DNA of 64,000 nucleotides from CAYMSF01 sp964392985 (GTDB lineage Bacteria; Verrucomicrobiota; Lentisphaeria; Victivallales; Victivallaceae). Location of the stretch: positions 27,402 through 91,401 of the forward strand of contig CAYMSF010000006.1 of NCBI GenBank assembly GCA_964392985.1, given 5' to 3'. Below the pieces are notes generated by a model that saw nothing but the letters and a program-made list of their open reading frames with translations, had not been told where the DNA came from and did no database searches. Positions 54,661-63,955 of this stretch are shown here, in pieces (positions within the stretch are counted from its first letter, which is position 1; every line of letters starts with the position of its first letter). A program made the translations under genes and the position numbers.

Positions 54661-55839
54661 ATGATCAAGCTATGTATGTTATCGGCTTCACTATTGTTGT
54701 TTAACGCGGTACAGACTTCAGCCGTGGATGGGGACAATAATGCTAAAGATACACCGGAGGGCCGCGCCGTTGTCAGCAATGGCGATTTATCGCGCCTGAT
54801 TGATGTGCTTACTAAAGCCAGACGCGGTGATGCGATAACTGTCGCAGTCATCGGCGGTTCTATTACCGAAGGGGCTTCAGCCGCCAGAGGAAAAAACTAC
54901 GCCGCGCTCATTGATTCCTGGTGGCGTAAAACATTTCCGAATAACAAAATTACTTTCATCAATGCCGGTATCGGCGCTACCAATTCAAATTACGGCTCAC
55001 TGAGAGCTAATCGCGATTTACTCTCCCGAAACCCTGATTTCGTAGTAGTTGAATATGCAGTAAATGATAAAAATACAAAAGAAGCGGCGGAGACACTGGA
55101 AGGTTTGATCCGGCAGATACTCAAACAGCCGAACAATCCCGCGGTTGTTCTGCTGTTCATGATGAACAAGGATGGCAGCAACGCACAGGAATGGTTTACA
55201 AAAGTCGGTACACACTATAATCTGCCGATGCTAAGTTACCGTGATGCGCTATGGCCGGAAATTAAATCCGGCAAGATGAAATGGGAGGAAATCAGCCCGG
55301 ACACAGTACATCCGAATGACCGTGGTCATGCCTATGCCGCGGGTCTGGTGAATGCCATGTTGCAGCGTTCCCTTGACAGTTTACCGGCAGAAAGAACCGT
55401 TTCAGCCATTACGGTTATTCCAGCGCCATTGTTGACTGATCTTTATGAATTTACTGAATTACGCGAGGGTGAATCCTTGAAACCAGTTGCTAATACCGGC
55501 TGGGTGTATGATGCAAAACTACGCTGTTGGAAGTCTGAAACGCCGGGGTCAGTGATTGAATTCAAAATTGACGGCACGGTTATTGTAACTTTGCATTATG
55601 TGATAAAGGGACCGATGGGGCGCGCCAGTGTAACGATTGACGGCGGCAAGCCGCGTAAACTCGATGGTTGGTTCGACAAGACCTGGGGTGGTTACCGTCA
55701 GTCGAACATCATTGGTAATGGTTTGGCACAGGGGGCGCATTCAGTCCGTTTTGAATTATTGCCGGAAAAAAGCGAAGGCAGTACCGGCAATGAGTTCCGG
55801 ATTGTCGGGCTTGGCGCCGCCGGTTTGCCGAAGAAATAA
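54661..55839 (+). CDS. Secreted SGNH/GDSL hydrolase with C-terminal beta-domain
   Basis: 392 residues. A signal peptide (about 1-21) and an SGNH-hydrolase domain (about 40-245) with block I VIGGSITEG (Ser67), block II GIGATNSNYG, block III EYAVND and block V Asp214/His217 in SPDTVHPNDRGH. All catalytic residues are present. A beta-sandwich (about 260-390) follows and may bind substrate. Such enzymes deacetylate polysaccharides or cleave esters. AGAGGT precedes the start. Likely to act with the GH-A and alpha-galactosidase enzymes upstream. Confidence 0.82.
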   Translation: MIKLCMLSASLLLFNAVQTSAVDGDNNAKDTPEGRAVVSNGDLSRLIDVLTKARRGDAITVAVIGGSITEGASAARGKNYAALIDSWWRKTFPNNKITFINAGIGATNSNYGSLRANRDLLSRNPDFVVVEYAVNDKNTKEAAETLEGLIRQILKQPNNPAVVLLFMMNKDGSNAQEWFTKVGTHYNLPMLSYRDALWPEIKSGKMKWEEISPDTVHPNDRGHAYAAGLVNAMLQRSLDSLPAERTVSAITVIPAPLLTDLYEFTELREGESLKPVANTGWVYDAKLRCWKSETPGSVIEFKIDGTVIVTLHYVIKGPMGRASVTIDGGKPRKLDGWFDKTWGGYRQSNIIGNGLAQGAHSVRFELLPEKSEGSTGNEFRIVGLGAAGLPKK

Positions 55840-55979
55840 TATACGGCGTAACTTGCCTGATTTACGCACACCGTGTTGCAGTTTTTATGTCATCATGCAA
55901 AGGGAAAATTTGTATTTGATGACTGGTGGTTTATATTGACTGCGGACATATAATTATGGACTGGTGAGACGGGGGCTGG

Positions 55980-58900
55980 ATGGCGGAAGATAATTACAAT
56001 AATATCAGTGGTGATGGCGTTGCTTCAAACCCAACAAGTCATGAAAGTAGAATAGTCCCTCTCGCACTGATAGAAACCCGCAAGAGTATGTCATGGCTGT
56101 TTAAACGCCCGGTGCTTTACGTGGCGCTGGCGCTTGTTATTTTTACTGCAATATATTCCATTTTTATTTTTACCCGGCACGCTGATCCTGCCGAAATATT
56201 TATTTTTTCTGTTTCCGTTTACCGTCCGGATAAACCGGTTACCTTACTTGTTCTTGCCAGAGATGCTGTCGCCGGACTGCCGTTGAAAAATCAATCCATA
56301 GATTTGTATATGGGCAAAAACGGTAAGGATTTCGTCAAACTGGCTGCGGTAGTGACCGGTGAAGACGGGATTGCGTTCGTAACGATAAATTCCAGAATGA
56401 CTGGTAATTGTCAGATCAAGGCAATCTTCAGGGATTTAGCGGTTGTCAGCAATATTAAAATTATGCCGGTTTTTAAGTCCATACTGACTACAGACAAGCA
56501 GATTTATCAGCCGGGGCAGACCATTAATTTACGGAATCTCATACTGAATGCGACAGACTTGCACCCGGTATCTGACAGCATTGTCAATTTAAAAATCATT
56601 GATCCGTCTGGCAAACTTGTCTATGACAATAAGATAAAATCATCCAGTTACGGAATTGCATCCGCATTCTTTACTATTCCAGTTCAGTCGATATCCGGTG
56701 AATACAAGATTCAATGCGGCAGTGATTCTGCCGTGACTGAACAGTCCATAACGGTAAAACCATATTCTCCGCCTGTTTGCAACGTAATAATTGATACTGG
56801 CAAAACATTCTATCAACCAGGTGATACTGTTTCCGGCACGGTTGCTCTCTATGACCGGCAGGGGAGGCCGATGCCGGCAACTAAACTCTCACTGAGCGCA
56901 TCGGTTACAATCAAAGTAAAACAGACACAAACAAGGAGAAATTATCAACGGCGATACTATTCTTCAACCGCAGTTGTACCGGAACAGCGGCAGATTACCG
57001 CACTGAACGGCGTCTCGGATTCCTCCGGGAAATTTAAATTTGAATTCATAATTCCGAAAGAAAAAGAACTGGCAGGCATTGACTTCAGTAAAAATGATAC
57101 TGAGTGCAAAATATCAGTTACTGCGACTACTGTTGCAGGACAACCGCAGAACTCAACCCGGACGCTGGCGGTTACTATGCGACCAATACACATAAATTAT
57201 TTGCCGCAATTTGGTCAGTTGCTGCCTGATATTCCCGGCAACATGTATATTCTGGTCAGTGATCCCTGCGGCGCACCGCTGGAATCAACGTTGCAAGTTG
57301 CCGGACAGACGCTGTTCACCGGTAAAGACGGTTTAGCGTTGATATCATCCTCCGGAAAAAACAAAAATGAGTTAATCAGTGTAACAGACCGCGCCGGGCA
57401 TCATCTCAAGGGAAATATAGTCTGGAATTATAATCCATCGGCGGAAGCATTTATCCTGAAAACAGCAAAGTCAGTTATGTCCGCTGGCGAAGAACTGCAA
57501 ATGGAAATTGTCGCTAATAAACCCGGCGGTAGAATATTTATCCATCTGGTGAAAGGTGATACCTCATTGGAATTTATTCCCGTCACTCTTGACAGCAGGC
57601 AAAAAGAGATAAAATTTATACGTTCTTCCGACAATAAAATGCCATCTTTGGTCCGGCGCTTTTCGGGGCAAAAAGAGATAAAGTTTATACTTCCTTCCGA
57701 CATTGCCGGCGCTATTCAAATTCATGCTTATCGCCTTTCTCCGAATGGAAAAATATCGCATGAGGCACGAAGGGTTCAGGTCATGCCCGCAAGGCAATTA
57801 AGTGTTAATATGACACCGTCCGTCGTTGACGATACTGCCAAAATAAAATTTCAAATAACTGACCGGAATGGACAGCCGGTGCAAGCGGCATTGAGCATTG
57901 CCGGAACAACTAGTACAATGAGGCGAGATTTATCACGCCCCGGTATTCAACCCTCGTCAATGCTTCCAGTCGAACCGGTAAATCAGTTACTTGCCGGATA
58001 TACGCTTGCGAAAATGCAGAATCCCACCGTCTTGCAAGTGCAGAACAGTTTAAGATATGTTGACCGTGAAAACGCATTGATCCCACCCAAAATAGAGTTT
58101 GGTAACAAGTTGTTTTCATATTCGCTCCATGCGTTACTGCTGTTTTTGTTCGTTATATCTATTCCGTTTCTGCTGGTTGCTGTTAATCGAAAAGATAATT
58201 CGTGGATTCTAATGGTCAGCGCTGATTCTGAACCGAAAATTCAACTGTATATTCAGAAAATTTACCAGATATTTGGCGCAATTACCGCATGCGCGATGGT
58301 TTTGATTATTCTCATCTGGTTCAATATTTATTCCTCAAGTTTGGCAAAGCTATACTATGGACTTCTCATTGCACTCACAATATTATTTATTATTTTGCTG
58401 GTGTCATCGGTCAAGATACGGAACACTATTTTAGGATATTGCCCTGCGGATGGCGGAAACAAGTCAATGAAAATAATATTCATGATACCATGGTTTTACG
58501 GAGTTTTCATCTTTGTATTTCTAGTTGTAGCACTGGCAATGTTGTTTTTTCCGAATACTCCCTGGCTTGGCGTGATGGTGTGCGTATATTTTGTTACGTC
58601 AATAATACCGTTATTCGGATTACGGGGAATTCAGTCTAATGTTACTACCAGTGAGTATCCGCACATGAGTTGTATCCGGAAAGCCGTTAATATGGGATTC
58701 GGTATCGGGACTTATCCGCGTTCTTTATATTCGCTCTGGATTGTCGGCAGCGGATTATACATTGGTCCAGTCATTATGACCTACTTGTTTGTTGTCGTTG
58801 TAATAATATCATTGTTTTTGCCGTTGACGAGAATTCTTGATTGTCTGGGGGGCGGAAATTCACGTTATTCCCGCAGTAGTACCAGTACTGTTTCATGCCG

Positions 58901-59171
58901 TGAATATTTCAGGCCGTTGCCGCCAGGTTTGTATTTTTCGTTAGAACGAACAACACCGGCTGATAACGGTCAGGTTTCAGTTGAGCAATATTTTACGGAA
59001 ACATTGTTCTGGCAGCCGGAATTGATTACTGATGAACATGGACTGGCGACTGTATCATTTAAGTTGCCCGATAATATTGCCGTTTGCCAGCTTCGCGTCA
59101 ACGCCATAGCCGGTGACGGCGCCAGTGGCATATCCATACAGGAACTATCCAACACTAAAGGAGTTAAATAA
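55980..59171 (+). CDS. Polytopic membrane protein with macroglobulin (MG2-like) ectodomains, no thioester
   Basis: 1063 residues. A cytosolic N-tail, one transmembrane helix (about 44-65), then several macroglobulin-type beta-domains (about 70-690) with the MG2 landmarks 'TTDKQIYQPGQTINLR' and 'GKTFYQPGDTV'. Six or seven membrane helices follow (about 712-953), then a short terminal segment 'FWQPELITDEHGLATVSF...LRVNAIAGDG' (about 1010-1047) like the macroglobulin strand that precedes the thioester domain. No Cys-x-Glu-Gln thioester motif and no thioester domain exist. Bacterial alpha-2-macroglobulins are normally lipoproteins trapping proteases, so this is a structural departure. It ends 1 bp before the GspF gene's start. 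Function unknown. Confidence 0.75.
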   Translation: MAEDNYNNISGDGVASNPTSHESRIVPLALIETRKSMSWLFKRPVLYVALALVIFTAIYSIFIFTRHADPAEIFIFSVSVYRPDKPVTLLVLARDAVAGLPLKNQSIDLYMGKNGKDFVKLAAVVTGEDGIAFVTINSRMTGNCQIKAIFRDLAVVSNIKIMPVFKSILTTDKQIYQPGQTINLRNLILNATDLHPVSDSIVNLKIIDPSGKLVYDNKIKSSSYGIASAFFTIPVQSISGEYKIQCGSDSAVTEQSITVKPYSPPVCNVIIDTGKTFYQPGDTVSGTVALYDRQGRPMPATKLSLSASVTIKVKQTQTRRNYQRRYYSSTAVVPEQRQITALNGVSDSSGKFKFEFIIPKEKELAGIDFSKNDTECKISVTATTVAGQPQNSTRTLAVTMRPIHINYLPQFGQLLPDIPGNMYILVSDPCGAPLESTLQVAGQTLFTGKDGLALISSSGKNKNELISVTDRAGHHLKGNIVWNYNPSAEAFILKTAKSVMSAGEELQMEIVANKPGGRIFIHLVKGDTSLEFIPVTLDSRQKEIKFIRSSDNKMPSLVRRFSGQKEIKFILPSDIAGAIQIHAYRLSPNGKISHEARRVQVMPARQLSVNMTPSVVDDTAKIKFQITDRNGQPVQAALSIAGTTSTMRRDLSRPGIQPSSMLPVEPVNQLLAGYTLAKMQNPTVLQVQNSLRYVDRENALIPPKIEFGNKLFSYSLHALLLFLFVISIPFLLVAVNRKDNSWILMVSADSEPKIQLYIQKIYQIFGAITACAMVLIILIWFNIYSSSLAKLYYGLLIALTILFIILLVSSVKIRNTILGYCPADGGNKSMKIIFMIPWFYGVFIFVFLVVALAMLFFPNTPWLGVMVCVYFVTSIIPLFGLRGIQSNVTTSEYPHMSCIRKAVNMGFGIGTYPRSLYSLWIVGSGLYIGPVIMTYLFVVVVIISLFLPLTRILDCLGGGNSRYSRSSTSTVSCREYFRPLPPGLYFSLERTTPADNGQVSVEQYFTETLFWQPELITDEHGLATVSFKLPDNIAVCQLRVNAIAGDGASGISIQELSNTKGVK
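57600..57701 (+). repeat. In-frame 69-bp partial tandem duplication inside the macroglobulin-like gene
   Basis: Segments 57600-57632 and 57669-57701 are near-identical (AAAAAGAGATAAA core), encoding QKEIKFI twice 23 residues apart. Period 69 bp keeps the frame. Confidence 0.8.
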
Positions 59172-59172
59172 A

Positions 59173-60216
59173 GTGAAAATTAACAGTTACGAGATTGCCG
59201 ACTTCTTTAAGCAGTTGTCGTTGCTGACCAAATCGGAACTGCCATTGCCGAATACTTTATCCCAGATGGCATCCGATTTCCGGAGCGGACCGCTCCGGCA
59301 GATTATTGCGAAACTTGGCGATGCCACCGGTAAAGGCAAAACGTTGTCCGATGCAATGCGGGATTATCCGGAATCTTTCAGGCCTTTTTATGTCCGGATG
59401 ATTGCCCTCGGCGAACGGGAAGGTACATTGCCTGAGGTGTTGTCTGAACTGTCCAGAATATCCCGCCTCCATTATATGCTGGCAACAATGATTAAAGATA
59501 TCATGCTCTATCCAATCATTACCATCAGTGTCGCAATGCTGGTCCTAATGTTTCTCTGCTACGTGATTATCCCTGAATTCGGTAAGATTTTTAATGAGTT
59601 GCTTGCCGGTGAATCATTGCCGTCGCTGACGCGATTTGTATTCTGGTGTGCCGGAATAGTCCAGAATAATATTATTCTGTTTATTGGCATTTATATTGTT
59701 TATGTTGTCACCGTTTGCTGGATGTTTACCAGTAGAAATGCCGCCAATAAAATTTTGCTGTTCATGGTACGTAAATTTCCATTCTCAGAGATTGTTTTCT
59801 ATAATTTTGCCATGGCCAGACTTTGTACCGTATGGGCGGTTATGGCACGGAGAAAAGTCCCGGTGGAGGAAGCATTCCCGATTATTGCCGGGATAATGGA
59901 TTCTCCGGAAGTAGCAAACGCCTTGACCAGAGTGGCGGAAAAATGCGGGCGAGGTGAAAATCCGTTGCAATGCCTAAAGGCAGAAAACAATATTTCCCGG
60001 TTGTTAATTATGACCATGGAGAATTGCCCGGAAATCAAACTGCCGGATGAATTGGACAAACTCGCTGAATTGTTCCGTGAACGCGGTTATTATGGCTACC
60101 GCCGTATCGGCATGGCCTGGGAAGTAATGTCTATCGCATCAATGGTGATGGTGACCGGAATTATCATCATCTTTATTTTTCTGCCGTTTTTGGCTCGACT
60201 GGCCCGGGGTTGGTAA
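59173..60216 (+). CDS. GspF/PilC-type inner-membrane platform protein, copy 1
   Basis: 347 residues from the GTG at 59173, with AAAGGAG upstream. An earlier GTG at 59113 would overlap the previous gene. Two GspF domains, each a helical bundle before membrane helices: the first carries 'GKTLSDAMRDYPESFRPFYVRMIALGEREGTLPEVL', and the second 'CTVWAVMARRKVPVEEAF'. About three transmembrane segments. The family forms the membrane platform on which GspE/PilB assembles pilins. Second gene of the pilus-like operon. Confidence 0.88.
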   Translation: MKINSYEIADFFKQLSLLTKSELPLPNTLSQMASDFRSGPLRQIIAKLGDATGKGKTLSDAMRDYPESFRPFYVRMIALGEREGTLPEVLSELSRISRLHYMLATMIKDIMLYPIITISVAMLVLMFLCYVIIPEFGKIFNELLAGESLPSLTRFVFWCAGIVQNNIILFIGIYIVYVVTVCWMFTSRNAANKILLFMVRKFPFSEIVFYNFAMARLCTVWAVMARRKVPVEEAFPIIAGIMDSPEVANALTRVAEKCGRGENPLQCLKAENNISRLLIMTMENCPEIKLPDELDKLAELFRERGYYGYRRIGMAWEVMSIASMVMVTGIIIIFIFLPFLARLARGW

Positions 60217-60245
60217 TTTTATTTATTATGGAGGAATCTTAAATC

Positions 60246-61385
60246 ATGTTTGTTGTCAATCAGCAATACACGATTGGTCGTTATAACGAGTCGCCGGAAG
60301 GGTCGCTGTCAACGACTGGAGCGGCGTTATTGGCCAGCACGCTTGCCTGGTCGGCAAATAACAAAATACCGTTTCACCAGACCATTTTATCCTTGACTGA
60401 CACCGGGCGCCCCCGCCATGGCATAATCTTTTTCCTGCTGCCCAATTCCCGCAATTGGAATCTGTGTCTGCAAGCGGCTTATGGTGATTTAGTTAATGGT
60501 TTGCCGCTATACCGGGTGTTGCGCAAAAGATTAGGGTACTTCCTGCCGGAATATTATTTACAGGCGGTGGAAAAGGCGGAAAAGGATGGTATGCTCCCGG
60601 AAGTGCTGCCACATTTCGCCAGACGCATGAACCTGGCCTCTGAAATACGGCACTCATACCGGGTTACTTTAGCTATTCCGTTCATGGAGTTTATGCTTAT
60701 CGTTGCCGTCTTGACGGGTTTGGCGACATTTATCATTCCCAATTTCGGCAAGCTGTTTAATGAACTTCTCGCCGGAGAACCACATCCGTTTAACAGCGGT
60801 TTTACCGGAGCGTCACTTAGTTTATTCTCGGCGTTCGGACACAACTTGTTTTACATCATTCTTTTTATTCTGTTGATCATGTTCCTGTTCCGAAGTTTCA
60901 GGAATTTATTTACTATGATACTTGAGGAAATGATAATTCACCTGCCATATTTCAGGAAGCAGTTGAAAAACATGGCGATGCTGGAACTCTCCGCTTCACT
61001 GGCATCATATTTGTCTGCCGGTGAAGATATTTTGAATGCCATGAAATTCAGCCGTAGTTCGTGTAATCATCTATGGTTGCGCCGTAAACTCGGCCGTTGT
61101 ATCAGGCAAATGGAAAACGGTACGGGCTGGCTTGATGCCTGGCAGCAGATGAAATTAAATCAACCGTTGAATGACTGGATTATCTGCAACGCTTCTGCCC
61201 GGCAGGAGATAACCTCCGGTTTCGACACCATGACCGACTGGTTGTATCATAACGCAATCAGACATGTGCGGAAAAATACTTTCTGGTTGTCACTGCTTTG
61301 CATTTTTGTCAACGCGGTCATCGTTTTTACTGTTGCTTATGCGATTTTTGCCGCGCTGTCTATGATTATCAAAAAATTGGGATAA
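60246..61385 (+). CDS. GspF/PilC-like platform protein, divergent copy 2
   Basis: 379 residues; GGAGG lies 10 bases upstream of the ATG. Same plan as the preceding gene: 'YGDLVNGLPLYRVLRKRLGYFLPEYYLQAVEKAEKDGMLPEVL', membrane helices with 'IIPNFGKLFNELLAGE', and a second bundle with 'ELSASLASYLSAGEDILNAM'. It is more diverged in the second half. Two different GspF proteins in one operon suggest a heteromeric platform or two interchangeable ones, which is not usual in T2SS or T4P systems. Confidence 0.85.
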   Translation: MFVVNQQYTIGRYNESPEGSLSTTGAALLASTLAWSANNKIPFHQTILSLTDTGRPRHGIIFFLLPNSRNWNLCLQAAYGDLVNGLPLYRVLRKRLGYFLPEYYLQAVEKAEKDGMLPEVLPHFARRMNLASEIRHSYRVTLAIPFMEFMLIVAVLTGLATFIIPNFGKLFNELLAGEPHPFNSGFTGASLSLFSAFGHNLFYIILFILLIMFLFRSFRNLFTMILEEMIIHLPYFRKQLKNMAMLELSASLASYLSAGEDILNAMKFSRSSCNHLWLRRKLGRCIRQMENGTGWLDAWQQMKLNQPLNDWIICNASARQEITSGFDTMTDWLYHNAIRHVRKNTFWLSLLCIFVNAVIVFTVAYAIFAALSMIIKKLG

Positions 61386-61391
61386 ACAGGA

Positions 61392-62450
61392 ATGACCGGT
61401 ATGGATATTAATCAACTTGAACCACCTCAAATTGTTGAACGGATACTTAATGAGGCTGTAGCATTGCATGCCAGCGATATCTACTGGCTGCCGGAGGGAG
61501 AATTTTATAGTGTCCGTTGCAAAATCAACGGGGAACAGAAAACTTTATATAGCATTAATGCCGCCGCCGGGACACAATGCGCATCACGAATCAAGGTTTT
61601 GTCACAATTACTTACCTACCGGAATCAAATTTCTCAGGATGGTGTCATCAAAGGTGATGCCGGATTTGGCAATGTTGAATTCCGGGTGGCGATAATGCCT
61701 ACGGTCAATGGCGAAAGAATTACCATCCGGATTCTGGACAAGAGTATGACCCCGCAATATCTTGATGAGCTTCATTTTGCTCCGGAAGTAGTCAGCCAGT
61801 TACAGGCATTGCTCGCTAAAAACAGTGGTATGATTGTGCTCACCGGACCTACTGGATGCGGAAAAACTACAACTATTTACGCGCTCGTCCGTGAACTTTT
61901 GAAAAACAATCAGGACCCGGCTTCGATTATCTCTATTGAAGATCCGGTAGAATGCAGGATTCCCGGCATTTCGCAGGTATCATTATCCAAAGCCGGTGAG
62001 GAATGGAATTATCCTCTGGCCTTGCGTGCCGCTTTACGTCAGGATGTCAAGACGCTGATTATCGGGGAAATGCGCGATCGTGAAGTGGTCAAAGTAGCGC
62101 TGGACGCGGCATTGACCGGACACCGGGTGATTACCACTTTTCATGCAGGTGATATTCCGTCGGTTTATGCCAGAATTCTGCATCAGGGTTTCGAGCCGTT
62201 TCTGGCGGCATCCGCTATCAGCGGGATTGTCAGTCAGCGTTTGTTGAAATCCAAAAGCGGTGAAACTAGAATTCCGTTGGCGGCGCTACTGGTTCCGGAT
62301 GACAGTTGGAAGGATTTTATTATTGCCAATCCGGCATTAAGTGAACTTAGAAAGAAGATAAAGGAATATCCCAATGCCAATTTACAGAGTGTCGCCGAAA
62401 AGATGGCGGCATCGGGATTGATTGATGTGAAGGATGCTTACCTACTATGA
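61392..62450 (+). CDS. GspE/PilB-type assembly ATPase, short form
   Basis: 352 residues. An N-terminal PAS-like domain ('ALHASDIYWLPEGEFYSVRCKINGE'), then the secretion ATPase core: Walker A TGPTGCGKT (152-159, Lys158), Asp-box IEDPVE, Walker B-like IGEMRD (224-229), and His-box 'HRVITTFHAGD'. It lacks both the long N-terminal GspL-binding domain of GspE and the C-terminal tetracysteine zinc module. It is therefore a minimal ATPase in the size range of PilT, but its arginine loop 'VNGERITIRIL' is GspE-like. It follows the second GspF after 6 bp. Confidence 0.88.
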   Translation: MTGMDINQLEPPQIVERILNEAVALHASDIYWLPEGEFYSVRCKINGEQKTLYSINAAAGTQCASRIKVLSQLLTYRNQISQDGVIKGDAGFGNVEFRVAIMPTVNGERITIRILDKSMTPQYLDELHFAPEVVSQLQALLAKNSGMIVLTGPTGCGKTTTIYALVRELLKNNQDPASIISIEDPVECRIPGISQVSLSKAGEEWNYPLALRAALRQDVKTLIIGEMRDREVVKVALDAALTGHRVITTFHAGDIPSVYARILHQGFEPFLAASAISGIVSQRLLKSKSGETRIPLAALLVPDDSWKDFIIANPALSELRKKIKEYPNANLQSVAEKMAASGLIDVKDAYLL

Positions 62451-62821
62451 AAACAATTAAACCGCAGAATGTCCACTTTTATCTTATGACCGAAATGATT
62501 TTCGCCCTGGGATTGCTCATGGTGCTGAGCGCCTGTTTTTACGCAACGATGAATACCATTCAAAAAATGGATAAGTCTTTCACCGACGAAAGTTGCGGTT
62601 TGATGGTTGTGGACAATACGATTGAACGGCTGGAACATAAGAAACAGTATAACAGTGATGATGTCAAAAGAATTTTTCTGGATGAATATGATAAAAGCGG
62701 TATTAAGGACAGGACAAAAATGATTGCCGGTTTTACCCCTGATAATGACGGTGCCGCTGTTGCCATCATTAAGAAAAACGGCAAAACCCTTATTGAGGTG
62801 CAGATAAAATGCCGGCAATAA
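62447..62821 (+). CDS. Pilin-like protein 1 of the pilus operon
   Basis: 124 residues. The start overlaps the GspE stop (ATGA). The N-terminus FYLMTEMIFALGLLMVLSACF has the hydrophobic helix of a prepilin with Glu at about +5 and no Gly at -1. The rest is a small globular domain with charged helix and strands, no known motif. A minor pilin or pseudopilin is the likely role; identification rests on the N-terminal pattern and context. Confidence 0.7.
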   Translation: MKTIKPQNVHFYLMTEMIFALGLLMVLSACFYATMNTIQKMDKSFTDESCGLMVVDNTIERLEHKKQYNSDDVKRIFLDEYDKSGIKDRTKMIAGFTPDNDGAAVAIIKKNGKTLIEVQIKCRQ

Positions 62822-63306
62822 TACAAAAAACAAAAATGAAGTTAATAATCAACATAAATTATTATTCACTGCTGGAAATGATAGCGGTAATTGTGCTGAT
62901 TGGTATTCTGATGAATGCCGCCTTGATGCTATATTACAACAGTCGGAAAATAAACGATAAATACACCGAAAAAGCGGTTCAAATAAAGTCAGTCAGCGTG
63001 ATTTCAAAGTACCTGCGGACTTTCGTGCATGAGAATGACGCGGCAATCAGCGTTAAACCTGAAAAGGTTGTTTTCGGGAATGGTTCCCTTATCACTGCAG
63101 AAAACAACCGGCTGGTTTTTACGACAAATACCGGGAAGAGAAGTTTTGCTGTTCCGAAAGGTTTTGCTGCAACTTTTGCTTTGGAAAATAATCTGCAGGA
63201 ACCGCCGTGTATAGTCCTGAATATCTTTATGCTGGATTCACAAAAACACCTGCAGGTCAATAAATTTACCCACATCGCCGCATGTACGGAAGGAGAACAG
63301 AAATGA
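62809..63306 (+). CDS. Pilin-like protein 2 of the pilus operon
   Basis: 165 residues. The start at 62809 has GAGGTG 8 bases upstream and overlaps the previous gene by 13 bp. A long leader precedes YYSLLEMIAVIVLIGILMNAALML, a prepilin helix with Glu at +5. The C-terminal domain is beta-rich. The -1 residue is not Gly, as in the other pilin-like proteins here. Probably a pseudopilin or minor pilin. Confidence 0.75.
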   Translation: MPAIIQKTKMKLIININYYSLLEMIAVIVLIGILMNAALMLYYNSRKINDKYTEKAVQIKSVSVISKYLRTFVHENDAAISVKPEKVVFGNGSLITAENNRLVFTTNTGKRSFAVPKGFAATFALENNLQEPPCIVLNIFMLDSQKHLQVNKFTHIAACTEGEQK

Positions 63307-63512
63307 AAACGGATACTGACAATCAGGGTGGTTTTGCGACAATTTTTGTGCTTATGCTGGCAGCGGCGCTGCTGATAATAATGGCGGCAACCATGAAAAG
63401 CATGTATGCCGCCCATGATCAGAATAAAAAAGACAAACAGCAAATCATCAACAAAGCGGAAAAACTCAATAACCAGTACTCAAAACTGGCAAAATCGCCA
63501 GATCAAAAATAA
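63303..63512 (+). CDS. Small pilin-like protein 3 (GspK/PilX-like N-terminus)
   Basis: 69 residues from the ATG at 63303, which overlaps the previous stop (ATGA) and follows AGGAG. The helix QGGFATIFVLMLAAALLIIMA resembles the start of PilX or GspK proteins, with Gly at -1 but no Glu at +5. The remaining ~40 residues are a charged helix. Far shorter than known GspK proteins (about 300 residues), so it would be a tip or adaptor pilin at most. Last gene of the operon. Confidence 0.6.
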   Translation: MKTDTDNQGGFATIFVLMLAAALLIIMAATMKSMYAAHDQNKKDKQQIINKAEKLNNQYSKLAKSPDQK

Positions 63513-63538
63513 TTTAACGGCATATTTTTCAATAAAAA

Positions 63539-63955
63539 TTGGTTAATTATATATGAATTTTAATGAAAATATGGACACCCCCCGATGATGAAGAAATGAA
63601 TATCAGAAAGAAAAGATTAATTATTGTTGGGTTGATTATTGCATGTGGAATATTATTTCCTGTTTTGAGCTTTATGCTCTATATTGAGCTTTTATATATG
63701 CAACCGCCTAAACAATCACTTCCTTTCCCATTTACATATTTATCTGAAGCTGCAATTTTATTTAGTATTATTCCTTTGTATGTAATCAATTTAATGTCAA
63801 ACATTACAACTAACCATTATATTTTAGGTACATGTTTCTTTGTTACTCAACTAATAGTTTATTTTTTAATAGGATGGATTATTGCACGATTTACCATTAG
63901 AGAGAAGAAATCTGATAAAAAGATTTTATAAAATTGCAAAAAGTTGGTTAATTAT
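63539..63955 (+). repeat. Short direct repeat TTGGTTAATTAT flanking the last small gene
   Basis: Copies at 63539-63550 and 63944-63955, both within a longer similar context (AAAAA-N-TTGGTTAATTAT, then a T/G-rich stretch ending TG). The last bases of the window also hold a 6-bp hairpin GCTGGA/TCCAGC. May be the start of a repeated cassette; the window ends too soon to tell. Confidence 0.4.
63563..63931 (+). CDS. Small polytopic membrane protein, unknown
   Basis: 122 residues from 63563 (or 112 from the ATG at 63596, with no clear ribosome binding site for either). Three likely membrane helices (about 20-42, 60-80 and 90-112), basic ends. Markedly AT-rich. No family recognised. Not tightly coupled to the pilus operon (50-bp gap). 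Confidence 0.5.
   Translation: MKIWTPPDDEEMNIRKKRLIIVGLIIACGILFPVLSFMLYIELLYMQPPKQSLPFPFTYLSEAAILFSIIPLYVINLMSNITTNHYILGTCFFVTQLIVYFLIGWIIARFTIREKKSDKKIL

Noticed and set aside
55840..55979. Hairpin GCGTAA/TTACGC after the SGNH hydrolase
   Set aside because: 6-bp stem without a T-run; not convincing as a terminator.
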